From positions 62,001 through 126,000 of the forward strand of contig CALCBD010000032.1 of the NCBI GenBank assembly GCA_937897985.1: a stretch of 64,000 nucleotides of DNA, read 5' to 3'. Within the stretch, counting starts at the first letter, position 1. The number at the start of each line of letters is the position of its first letter. The DNA is from an uncultured Paludibacter sp. (GTDB lineage Bacteria > Bacteroidota > Bacteroidia > Bacteroidales > Paludibacteraceae). Below the pieces are notes generated by a model. The model saw nothing but the letters and a program-made list of their open reading frames with translations. It did no database searches and was not told where the DNA came from. Shown piece by piece: positions 24,952 through 33,280 of the stretch. A program made the translations under genes and the position numbers.

Positions 24952-27831
24952 CTATCTGATACTTATTTTCAATATTCTGTCAGTGGCATTCGCTGAACTG
25001 AAACGAACGATATAAAGACCACCTGCACCATTCAGTGTGATTCTGTTAGTTTCGTTCAGTTCTTTTATTTTCGAACCCTGCATATTAAATACTTCAATTT
25101 TACCAACACCTGCAGTATAAACAGTCCGGTTTGTGACAGTGAAAAAGTTCTGAGAACTAATGTCGTTTGTAACAGTGCCAATATCACTTAACATTGTTAC
25201 ACTTGCAGAGGCTGCTGATAATAAAGAGTTTGAATATAAAACATCTCCATCGCCCAATGCACTTACTTTATAGGTATACACAGAATCTGCCTGAAGTCCG
25301 GTAATCCCGGTGCTGTTTGCCGACTGACCGGATACATCCACACTTTTAACCAAACTTGTACCTTTGTAAACAAAAATCCTGTATCCTGTTGCATTTGCGT
25401 CACCCGACGACCAGTTGGCAGTAAATTCTTTTATCCCAATGTTGGTAGCTGCACCAACAGTTGGAGTTGACAGAGCAACGGGTTGAGTAGTGTTTGATTT
25501 TAGTTGATAGAAGGAAAAAGCTCCCGGACTGATATTAACGATTCTGAATTTTGCATTTGTCAGAGTAACCGGGAAATTTATAAGAAAAATATTTTCTGTA
25601 TCAACAGTGGTGGCGTATGTACCATACAAATCCCATGCGCTGGTTCCGGCATTCCAAACGGATAAAGTGAATTGTCGTCCGGTAGTGGCAGATGCATGAA
25701 TTTCAAGCTGAGCCACCGATGATATTACAGGTAAATCCAGAACACCCGAATTGGAAGTTTTATCTAATTTAAGCATGTGCGTAAATGTTTCACCTTTCAG
25801 ACCTGTAATGTTAGTGGATTGAATATATGCTTTTGTCAAATCAAATCCATTGGCGGAGAAAGTCGGAAATGTACCTAATGCAAGTGACCCTGAAATAACC
25901 GCACCCCAGGTGCCATCCGAAAAATCAGGATTTAACCGGTTTATGGTTAATGCCGTAGTTTTGGCAATAGCCGACGATGCTGAAGCATCTGAGTTCAGAT
26001 AGGTAGCACCATCACCAACAGCCATCACTTTGTAAGTATATGTGGTTCCCATTGCCAGGTTGCTGAATGTCAAACCCGAAGATGCCTGTCCGGTAACATT
26101 GGTTGTGCTTAACAGATTTGTTGTTAAATAAAGCATTACATTATAACTTACTGCATTTGCAACGGGTGTCCAGTTGGCTGTAAAACCATCGGCGGAAATA
26201 TTCGTCGGAGCTCCGATAACAGGAGCAGGCAATCCGAGAGTTGTAAAAGCGGCGGAAGCTGCCGAAGCGTCGGATGAATCGTAATTGGTCGCATCGCCAA
26301 TAGCTGTAACAGTGTAAGTATAAGTAGTTCCGGTCTTTAATCCGCTGATGGCAGCACTTGTAGTAGCCTGTCCCGCAGCTAAGGTTGTGTTTGCAAGAGT
26401 TGCACCTTCATAAACTTTTATACTATATCCTCCCGATGCATTTGCAACTGTCGACCAGTTGGCTGTAAAACTGTTTGTACCAATATTGCCGGCAGTTCCC
26501 ACCTGAGGAGAATCGAGTTTTGGTAGTGATGAATAATAAATGGTATTACCTGCAATTTTGGTATCAGCACAAATAAATGAACTTTTATTTGATAATGAAA
26601 AATCAAGAGTGGCAGCATTTGTAAATAGCGGAACAGTTGCAAAAGTGTTTGTGCCTGTAGGAACTGTCCCCGAAAATCCTGCCAGATAACACCAGGAGAA
26701 TGTCCCTGTCAGTGTATTGGCTACTGTATAAAAAATAGTGTTACTTACCGTAATAGCTCCCGAGCCTGATGGCGCTCTAACTATCTGATCGGTACCATTG
26801 CTGACAATATTATAAAATGTACAATGGTCAAAGGAGGTTGTTCCGGTATTCACTGAATTGTTGTAAATAACAGAGGCTCTTGAGGAAATATTGGTGTTGT
26901 TGCTGAACGTGGTGTTTTTTATTGAAACATCACATTTTGCCGACGTTGCGTTGTTGATATACATTATTCTGCCTCCGCAATCATTAAACACCGAATTCTG
27001 AATATCGACAGCCTGAGTTGTACCAACTCCGTTTAATCTGATAGTACCGTTGCCTGATCCGTTTTTACAGGACCTGAAAAAACAATTGTTGATGTACAGT
27101 TTGATATTACTGGCACCTGTGTTTTGATCGTAAAAAGCCAGAGGTTGACCTGTTCCGCCGGCATTTACACCGTCAAATTCCAGTCCGTCAAACCGGACGG
27201 TTAATCCCGTGGTAGTAGTATTAAAAATATTGGCTGTTGAGCCGGTGGTGGTACTGTTTAACTTTAAAATTGGTCGCGCGGCAAGTCCGGCAGCAGCTTT
27301 TACAGTCGTGTTCCGGATTAACGTGTTGTTGTTCGAAGTGGAACCTGTGTTGAAAGTGTAGGCACCACCGGAAGTGGTTAATTCGTAAATATCGGCTGCT
27401 CCGCCTTTCAAATCGGCATTTAATACAGCAACGTCACTTTCGGCATATTGAAGTGTAAAACTGCCGGTTGAACTTGCTGTAGTAAATGACGCAGAGTTGG
27501 CTGATGGTGCAGAACTTGTATAATTTACACCATCACCTGTGGCTGTTACCGTGTACGTATAGTTTGCATTCGGAGATAAAATGCCGGTTATTGCCAACGA
27601 ACCGGCAGTAGCTCCTGTAACGGTTTTGGGTGAGCCACTTACTAAAGCGTTTGCTCCATCATATACATTAATTGAATAGCTTGTAGCGTTTGCTACCGGT
27701 GTCCAGTTGGCAGTGAATCCGGAAAGTGTAATCCGGCTTGCAACTCCCACTGTTGGCACGTCAAGTGTAGTTTGTGCCGACAAAATATTTGCTATCAGAA
27801 AACAGGTAAGAAATAAAGTAATTTTTTTCAT
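24952..27831 (-). CDS. Modular secreted protein: FN3 domains, right-handed beta-helix, T9SS sorting domain
   Basis: A 959-residue protein with signal peptide (MKKITLFLTCFLIANILSAQ). In order: FN3 (about 25-115), a pectate-lyase-like beta-helix (about 120-430, many short N/T-rich strands such as YINNCFFRSCKNGSGNGTIRL; DUF4957/DUF5123-like), two FN3 (about 445-530 and 535-620), a beta-sandwich (about 630-780), another FN3 (about 785-875) and a T9SS type A sorting domain (KIEVFNMQGSKIKELN, GLYIVRFSS, ILKISIR). The beta-helix could be a lyase or a binding domain, but no clear catalytic Lys/Arg pair like that of PL6 is seen. Its place in the locus and its T9SS tail point to surface binding or cutting of the polymer. 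Confidence 0.85.
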   Translation of the reverse strand: MKKITLFLTCFLIANILSAQTTLDVPTVGVASRITLSGFTANWTPVANATSYSINVYDGANALVSGSPKTVTGATAGSLAITGILSPNANYTYTVTATGDGVNYTSSAPSANSASFTTASSTGSFTLQYAESDVAVLNADLKGGAADIYELTTSGGAYTFNTGSTSNNNTLIRNTTVKAAAGLAARPILKLNSTTTGSTANIFNTTTTGLTVRFDGLEFDGVNAGGTGQPLAFYDQNTGASNIKLYINNCFFRSCKNGSGNGTIRLNGVGTTQAVDIQNSVFNDCGGRIMYINNATSAKCDVSIKNTTFSNNTNISSRASVIYNNSVNTGTTSFDHCTFYNIVSNGTDQIVRAPSGSGAITVSNTIFYTVANTLTGTFSWCYLAGFSGTVPTGTNTFATVPLFTNAATLDFSLSNKSSFICADTKIAGNTIYYSSLPKLDSPQVGTAGNIGTNSFTANWSTVANASGGYSIKVYEGATLANTTLAAGQATTSAAISGLKTGTTYTYTVTAIGDATNYDSSDASAASAAFTTLGLPAPVIGAPTNISADGFTANWTPVANAVSYNVMLYLTTNLLSTTNVTGQASSGLTFSNLAMGTTYTYKVMAVGDGATYLNSDASASSAIAKTTALTINRLNPDFSDGTWGAVISGSLALGTFPTFSANGFDLTKAYIQSTNITGLKGETFTHMLKLDKTSNSGVLDLPVISSVAQLEIHASATTGRQFTLSVWNAGTSAWDLYGTYATTVDTENIFLINFPVTLTNAKFRIVNISPGAFSFYQLKSNTTQPVALSTPTVGAATNIGIKEFTANWSSGDANATGYRIFVYKGTSLVKSVDVSGQSANSTGITGLQADSVYTYKVSALGDGDVLYSNSLLSAASASVTMLSDIGTVTNDISSQNFFTVTNRTVYTAGVGKIEVFNMQGSKIKELNETNRITLNGAGGLYIVRFSSANATDRILKISIR

Positions 27832-27973
27832 GATAATAGTATTTGAAAGTTTATATTTTAACGATATAAAAGTAAATAATCAGAAATCAAATGAACATCA
27901 ATAATATTCCAAAAACTTTCAATAATCGTGCATACCCTGAAAAAGAGTTATTTATTCAGCAGATGGAAGTTCT

Positions 27974-28425
27974 TTAGTTGATACTTATTTTGAAAATACT
28001 GCTTAGTGAATTGCTGCTGATACGGCAAAAGTAAATTCCGGCGGGTAGATTGTTTAAATCAAAATGTGAAGTTCGATTTTCGTTAGTTGTGGTCTGAATA
28101 GCAGTAAGTTGTTGTCCCTGTATGTTGAAAATCAGCAGTGTTAAACCTGTATATATTTCAGATCTGCTAACGTAGTTTAAATCCCGGTGGTATTGTTGAA
28201 AGAGTATGAAAAATTTTTCGAACGTGCATCTGTTTCGGAGGTCTTTGTTGATAAACCCGAAAGTACCAGTTCCGGAATAAAAGAAGAATCTTCGCGGCTG
28301 TTGAAACGTACTTATCTGTTGGCCAGGTGAGCAACTGAATAATTAAATGTTTCATCGATATACACGGTTGCGAATGCGAAATTCGAAAAAAGGATAGCGA
28401 AAGCAATCAGAAGCGTTTTTTTCAT
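27974..28425 (-). pseudogene. Decayed T9SS-secreted protein gene (internal deletion, stops, frameshift)
   Basis: From 28425 the minus strand encodes a good signal peptide and start like that of the 777-residue protein (MKKTLLIAFAILFSNFAFAT, then VYIDETFNYSVAHLANR), then a TAA. The same frame continues with protein-like sequence (EDSSFIPELVLSGLSTKTSE) and another stop. A T9SS sorting domain follows in a different frame (TLLIFNIQGQQLTAIQ, LPAGIYFCRISSNS, IFKISIN) and stops at 27974. Both ends of a secreted protein survive while the middle is nearly gone. This fills the 642-base gap between the PL6 and FN3 genes. The match to the neighbour (DETFNYS) suggests it was a paralogue of 22574-24907. 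Confidence 0.8.
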
Positions 28426-28473
28426 TAATGCGGATTATATTGATTTATATCAATTTATTTTTTATGGTAATAA

Positions 28474-30168
28474 TTATTTTCTGACAATTATTTTTTGTGT
28501 TTTCGATTCACTCGAATTGCAAATATGAAACAGATAAACGCCAGGTTTTAAATCTTTTATGCGAAAATCGCAGTCGTAAAATCCGGGTTGCAATATCCGG
28601 TTTTTAAAAAACGTTTTAACTAACCTTCCTTCCGTACTAAGCAGCTCAGCAGAAACAGGTGTATCAGGGTGCAATGTATTTTGAAATTGCAGATAGCCCG
28701 ATTCGTTGTTGATTTTCACGATTAATTCAGAATCACCAATGAGCGGCGGGCTGTTACTGGTCAATGACTGCAAATAGGAAGGTCCGACATCGGTCAGCTT
28801 TAACGGACGGTTGACGGTTGTACCGCTTGCGTTAAATTCTTCGCAACCCACATCTTTCAAAATAGCATTTGCAGGTCGGGGAAGGCCGCGGATATCGAGG
28901 CTTAAAGCCGGGTCATCGTTTATATTTGCAATGTCCGGAATGGCCGGATAGTCTGATACGGCCGCATCTATGGCCGGACTTGTTCCCGACAGACCATAAT
29001 AACCATCGGCGTTCAGCGTCAGTTTGGGGTCGGCGTAAGTCATTCCGCTCTGAATGGTAATGCCGGGAGTACCTGAATAAATATTGCCTTTAAACGTGGT
29101 ACCGGCATTCGCATTCGTAAAAATAGTCCCGGTTTTTTTGAAAATATTGTTTACCCAGGTTCCGTTTGTTGCCCCGATACCTCCAAAATCTATTAACCCG
29201 CAATTTACAAATGTATTGTGTAAAAAATTGATGTTATCAAGTACATTCGTTGTATTAGCCGTGTAATAAACGTATGTAACGGCATCGGCAATTCCTCCGT
29301 TTCCGGCATTTTCAAAGTAATTATTATAGCAATAAATATTGTTGGCTTCCTTTACCCGAATACCTCCTGCTCCGATAAAAAAGTTGCCGTAAGCCACACA
29401 GTTATCTCCGTTCCGGAAGCAAAACATGGCATTCTGATTGTTGACACAGGTGTTGTAACGGATTACATTTTCACGACATTTGTTCGAAATGGCTTCACTG
29501 TCGCCCATACCTGTATTATTGAAGTAACAATATTCAACAACAGTTCGTGAGATGTAAGTTGAAGTTGCTCCGTTGCTGATTCGGATACACTCATTGCCGT
29601 TATCACCTCCGGCGCCGGGCATGTTTTGAAATGAACAATAACGGATTTTGTGGTATCCGGGAACTGTTGCCCCCGGATCGATATGAATCAGATTACCTGC
29701 CGGAGCAGTTACCGGTTTATTTTCAAAATTACAGTAGGAAATTTCGTTGTATTGGCCAGGGGCAATCAGCGATATGTATTTTTGAGCAGAATATCCGTTG
29801 AAATTTAAGTTCTTAATTTTGTTGTTGCTACCATAAACCATTATGACAATTCCGGTAATGCTTCCTGATGTGAACTGGAATCCGTTGAAAGTTACATTAT
29901 TGCCTGTAATCGATATTGCGTTGGTTCCGTCCAGAAAAACCGCACCCGCAGTAGCTGCCTGAACGGTAATGTTCGATTTTGCAATACTGATGGTATTATT
30001 CGAATAATGTCCGTTAACCAGATTGATAATATCTCCTGAATTTGAATTGTTTATTGCTGTTTGCAATGCGCTGACTGAACTCACATTGATGGTTGCGGCT
30101 TTCGCACTATTTAGCGTAAAAGTGAATGTAATCAATGAAATCAGGAAGGATGGAAGTAGTTTAAACAT
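28474..30168 (-). CDS. PL6 family polysaccharide lyase with T9SS sorting domain
   Basis: A 564-residue secreted beta-helix lyase. Signal peptide about 1-24 (ending NSAKA). The PL6 fold starts at TINVSSVSALQTAINNSNSGD, and the catalytic region reads GDSEAISNKCRENVIRYNT followed by FCFRNGDNC and GGIRVKEANN. It keeps the Lys (K230, base) and Arg (R252, acid) of chondroitinase B and PL6 alginate lyases, and E225 at the calcium site. The C-terminus (about 480-564) is a T9SS domain (LLSTEGRLVKTFFKN, LKPGVYLFHICNSS, KIIVRK). It should cut uronic-acid-containing polymer by beta-elimination at or outside the cell surface. Dermatan/chondroitin or alginate-type substrates are both possible from the family. 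Confidence 0.88.
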   Translation of the reverse strand: MFKLLPSFLISLITFTFTLNSAKAATINVSSVSALQTAINNSNSGDIINLVNGHYSNNTISIAKSNITVQAATAGAVFLDGTNAISITGNNVTFNGFQFTSGSITGIVIMVYGSNNKIKNLNFNGYSAQKYISLIAPGQYNEISYCNFENKPVTAPAGNLIHIDPGATVPGYHKIRYCSFQNMPGAGGDNGNECIRISNGATSTYISRTVVEYCYFNNTGMGDSEAISNKCRENVIRYNTCVNNQNAMFCFRNGDNCVAYGNFFIGAGGIRVKEANNIYCYNNYFENAGNGGIADAVTYVYYTANTTNVLDNINFLHNTFVNCGLIDFGGIGATNGTWVNNIFKKTGTIFTNANAGTTFKGNIYSGTPGITIQSGMTYADPKLTLNADGYYGLSGTSPAIDAAVSDYPAIPDIANINDDPALSLDIRGLPRPANAILKDVGCEEFNASGTTVNRPLKLTDVGPSYLQSLTSNSPPLIGDSELIVKINNESGYLQFQNTLHPDTPVSAELLSTEGRLVKTFFKNRILQPGFYDCDFRIKDLKPGVYLFHICNSSESKTQKIIVRK

Positions 30169-30204
30169 GTTTACTTTAATTGAATACTTTAATCAGCTTG
30201 ATTC

Positions 30205-31554
30205 TTACTCTTCTGTGTTTTTATCTCCTTTTTTGTCTTTCTTTTTTGATTTGGCGGCATGTCTTCCGGTTCCGTCACCGGTATCAATATAACCAGCTTT
30301 GGGATTTAAGCGGTCAAGTTCGGCCTGCAGACTCTTGCGTGCAGCAGAGGCTTCGGGACTTTCTGTATGAGCCGGAACCAATATTTCCTCGAACGGAGCT
30401 TTGCGCATATCAAACAACTCGCCTGACTGATTGAGTTTCCATTCTTTGCTCCGTACCCAGTAATTGTTTGCTAATTGCACAAAAAGCGAAGTACGGGCTG
30501 TTCCCTGTTGTCCGTGTATTTGCGCATTAAAACTCTGTCCGTCGAGAACCACATCGGTTGGTAATTTTACGCCTGCGATTTCGGCAAATGTTGGAATAAA
30601 ATCAGTTGAGCTTATCAGGTCGCTGCATACTTTACCTTTGGGTGTAACCCCCGGCCAATAAACAATCAGTGGTTCGAGGCTGCCTCCTTCTTCCATTTTT
30701 CCTTTTTGACCTATCAGTCTTCGTCCGCCAATAGTGGCAGCATCTGCACGGGGACCTGCTGTGCCGTTATCGCTGAAGAAAATAATTATTGTATTGTCGC
30801 TGATTTTCAATCTGTTAAGTTCTGAACGTAATTTGCCCACCAATTTATCCATATAGCTAATGTTGTCTTCGTAAAAATCCTTTGTATCAGGTTTACTGTC
30901 GGGTGTTTTTACTATCTCGCCATGTACATGCGACAAAGAATAATACGCAAAAAATGGTTTGTTTTTATTTTTTGTCATAAATGTAACCAACTCCCGATGC
31001 ATTAAATCGGGCATGTATTCATTTTCTTTCAATACCAGATCCACGCCATTTTGTCTGTATCTTTGTTTTCTATCGTCATTGTTCCAGTATATTCCGCTTC
31101 CATAGAATCGGAGGTAATCTTCGAAACCGAAATCGGAAGGGTCGAGTGGAAGTTGCCCCCATTTACCAATGGAAGTGGAGACATAACCGGCAGGTTTCAG
31201 ATAAAAAGGAATCATTTTTTCGTTGGGCGAAAAAACTTCGGAGCAGGCATCCTGATTGGTGGCACCTGTACGGAAATTGTAACGACCGGTGAGTAAAACC
31301 GCACGTGACGGACCACTCAGCGGATTAGCGTAAGCATTTGTAAATCTTATTCCTTCGCTTGCCAGTTTATCAATATTTGGTGTTTTGTAATTGTCGGCAT
31401 TATTACAGCCCACTTCGGCATAGCCCAAATCGTCGGCAAGAATAAATATGATATTTGGTTTTTTAGTTTGTTCTTTCGCCTGTGCAACTGTGGAAAGACT
31501 CAGAACTCCACCTGCAATTAAACCTGTGGTTTTAAGATAATTAATTCGTTTCAT
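30205..31554 (-). CDS. Sulfatase, serine-type (family S1)
   Basis: A 449-residue arylsulfatase-fold enzyme. Signal peptide about 1-26. Metal-binding ADDLGYAEVG with D41-D42, catalytic site S80-G-P-S-R84 in PLSGPSRAVLLTGR, where S80 would be changed to formylglycine by a radical SAM maturase. Later come GKWGQLPLDPSDFGFEDYLR, HVHGE and FFSDNGTAGPRA. It is short for the family and ends with a lysine-rich tail (AAKSKKKDKKGDKNTEE) that looks non-catalytic. It sits 36 bases upstream of the PL6/T9SS gene. It should remove sulfate esters from oligosaccharides in the periplasm; the exact position is unknown. Confidence 0.92.
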   Translation of the reverse strand: MKRINYLKTTGLIAGGVLSLSTVAQAKEQTKKPNIIFILADDLGYAEVGCNNADNYKTPNIDKLASEGIRFTNAYANPLSGPSRAVLLTGRYNFRTGATNQDACSEVFSPNEKMIPFYLKPAGYVSTSIGKWGQLPLDPSDFGFEDYLRFYGSGIYWNNDDRKQRYRQNGVDLVLKENEYMPDLMHRELVTFMTKNKNKPFFAYYSLSHVHGEIVKTPDSKPDTKDFYEDNISYMDKLVGKLRSELNRLKISDNTIIIFFSDNGTAGPRADAATIGGRRLIGQKGKMEEGGSLEPLIVYWPGVTPKGKVCSDLISSTDFIPTFAEIAGVKLPTDVVLDGQSFNAQIHGQQGTARTSLFVQLANNYWVRSKEWKLNQSGELFDMRKAPFEEILVPAHTESPEASAARKSLQAELDRLNPKAGYIDTGDGTGRHAAKSKKKDKKGDKNTEE

Positions 31555-31692
31555 GTATTTGTAATTTATATGTCTGCCCCCTGATTCCCTTTAAAAGGGG
31601 AAATATGTCCGGTGCATAAAGTTTTTGTTTAATTTATAATTATTTCCTTGCGTGTTCTGAATTTTAATTTGAGTCACAGGTGTTATGTATAT

Positions 31693-32313
31693 TTACCTGA
31701 CTTTAAATTCGATAATAATATTGAACAGCGGTGTTTTACTCAAATTCTTAACTACGTGAATCATTGGCTCAGCAAACCTTACGGTGTTTGGAACCTGTAT
31801 GCCCCCGCCGGGCGTACCATTGGGCTTGTAGCGCGGATCGGTAAGCTGAACTTCGTTTAAACGAACCACTACCCGTTGTGCATGGCTGTGTAACTCCCTG
31901 GTGTCGCCTCCATTAAGACGCTCCTCGAAAATGCGCAATTCAGCATCATCGTAAACCACTGTGTTTTTAGCCGGCTCAATCCATTTTTCGGGAACTTTCG
32001 GGGTCGGATGATTTTTCTTAACTGCCACTTCAAAAAAATCACCTGTTGTAATTATGTATTTCTCATTTGGTTGAAACACACACACTTCTCCTCGTTTTAA
32101 TGTTTTGTTGATTTTTGAACTCTTCAACTTCGTGTCAGTAAGCGCAACAATAATCCGTTTGCCAAAGACAGTGTCGTTTTTATTATAACCAATACTTGAC
32201 TGACGCATGACTTTTACAAAATCATTTTCGAGTGCTACAGAGTCAATTTGAGTAGTTGCTGAAATTTGACAAACCAACAATGTAAAAACAATGATTGTAA
32301 TTAATTTATTCAT
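31693..32313 (-). CDS. Secreted cupin-fold protein with two related halves
   Basis: A 206-residue protein with signal peptide (MNKLITIIVFTLLVCQISA). Two similar halves can be seen: ENDFVKVMRQSS...RIIVALTDTKLKSS...RGEVCVFQPNEKY (about 29-95) and DDAELRIFEERLNGGDTRELHSHAQRVVVRLNEVQLTD (about 121-160). The second keeps a cupin-like H-x-H (HSHAQR) that could bind a metal; the first does not. In uronate loci small cupins can act on unsaturated sugars (KdgF type), but this one is longer, exported and not close to KdgF by eye. It is flanked by gaps of 138 and 145 bases. Confidence 0.7.
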   Translation of the reverse strand: MNKLITIIVFTLLVCQISATTQIDSVALENDFVKVMRQSSIGYNKNDTVFGKRIIVALTDTKLKSSKINKTLKRGEVCVFQPNEKYIITTGDFFEVAVKKNHPTPKVPEKWIEPAKNTVVYDDAELRIFEERLNGGDTRELHSHAQRVVVRLNEVQLTDPRYKPNGTPGGGIQVPNTVRFAEPMIHVVKNLSKTPLFNIIIEFKVR

Positions 32314-32458
32314 AAAACAAGCCCTAACCCCTGAAGGGGAATTAAGTTATTATGGATTAATTCATTAAGTTTTAATGTTGTTTTTTTTTAAATTAAAATA
32401 CGATAATATACCTGCATATTTCCGCCTTGTGGTATCAGGGGCAGGTTTAAAGGTATTT

Positions 32459-33187
32459 TTATTCAATTTCGAACACTATAAAATTATCAAACTGTTGATG
32501 ACTTATGGTGGTACGGAATCCGAAAAATCCTTCGGTATAAGGTTTTTCATCTTTCAGTTCCCAATACAAATCATCGTCGATAAAATAGCGCACCAAACCA
32601 TTTTGAACAATAATTTTAACCTGATATTCCGTATTGCCCTTCAGCAAATGTGCAGCATCGGTATATTCCTGCAAAACAGGTTTATTTCCATCGCTGTTGT
32701 ATTTCCGGAAGCGGGTAAATTTATTGTAATGCCCCCCGACTCCTGCATAATAAAGATTCAGATTATCATACGAGGAGAATTTTCCATCGCGAACTATTTC
32801 TTTTTCGTTGGCAGGATCGGTTGCCATCCAGAATGCATTCAGGTCGGACACACGGTCGTTTTTACCTCCCTTATCCAGTACGTTTACATCATAAATAATC
32901 ATGATATTACCCTTCAGGCGGGGTTTAAACCAAACAGTCGCCCCACGTGCCGCACTTACATCCAATTTACCATCAACTATCTGAATAGTTGAAGAGTCGG
33001 GTTTTTCAAATTCAACCTTCCAGTTCGAAAAACCTTTATCAAATGTTTCGGAGTAAATTATTTTTTCATTTCGAACTGTACAAACATAAGGCTTTTTGTC
33101 AGGCACAGAGCTACTAAAGCTCTGTGCTGTACAAATTGAAGTAAAGCTGATGAATACCAAAAAAAACTGTTTTTTCATTCTGTTCAT
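32459..33187 (-). CDS. Secreted DUF6250/DUF1961-like jelly-roll protein
   Basis: A 242-residue protein with a signal peptide (MKKQFFLVFISFTSICTAQ from the second Met at 33178). The rest is a single laminin-G-like beta sandwich: IIYSETFDKGFSNWKVEFEKP, then DLNAFWMATDPANEKEI, YYAGVGGHYNKFTRFRKYN and GFFGFRTTISHQQFDNFIVFEIE (quoted in parts). These marks fit the DUF6250 group found in many Bacteroidota polysaccharide loci and related to YesU. Such proteins may bind or act on uronate oligosaccharides; activity here is not shown. A TAAATTTGC box lies just upstream (33207-33215), so it may have an internal promoter. Confidence 0.72.
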   Translation of the reverse strand: MNRMKKQFFLVFISFTSICTAQSFSSSVPDKKPYVCTVRNEKIIYSETFDKGFSNWKVEFEKPDSSTIQIVDGKLDVSAARGATVWFKPRLKGNIMIIYDVNVLDKGGKNDRVSDLNAFWMATDPANEKEIVRDGKFSSYDNLNLYYAGVGGHYNKFTRFRKYNSDGNKPVLQEYTDAAHLLKGNTEYQVKIIVQNGLVRYFIDDDLYWELKDEKPYTEGFFGFRTTISHQQFDNFIVFEIE

Positions 33188-33206
33188 ATTGTAAAACGGT
33201 ACAACC

Positions 33207-33215
33207 GCAAATTTA
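33207..33215 (-). promoter_or_regulatory. Candidate internal promoter (-7 box TAAATTTGC) in the polysaccharide locus
   Basis: Full match to TAnnTTTGC on the minus strand in the 93-base gap between the 522-residue sulfatase and the DUF6250-like gene. It would give a short leader, which favours the ATG at 33178. Confidence 0.4.
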
Positions 33216-33280
33216 CTCTTTTGTCTTTAATCCTGGCTCTTGACTCATGGTTTTTTGTTCTTTGCTCTTTGCTCTTTGCT

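Noticed and set aside
28167..28406. 79-residue open frame on the minus strand
   Set aside because: It is an out-of-frame reading of the decayed T9SS gene; the meaningful frames are the signal-peptide frame from 28425 and the sorting-domain frame ending at 27974.
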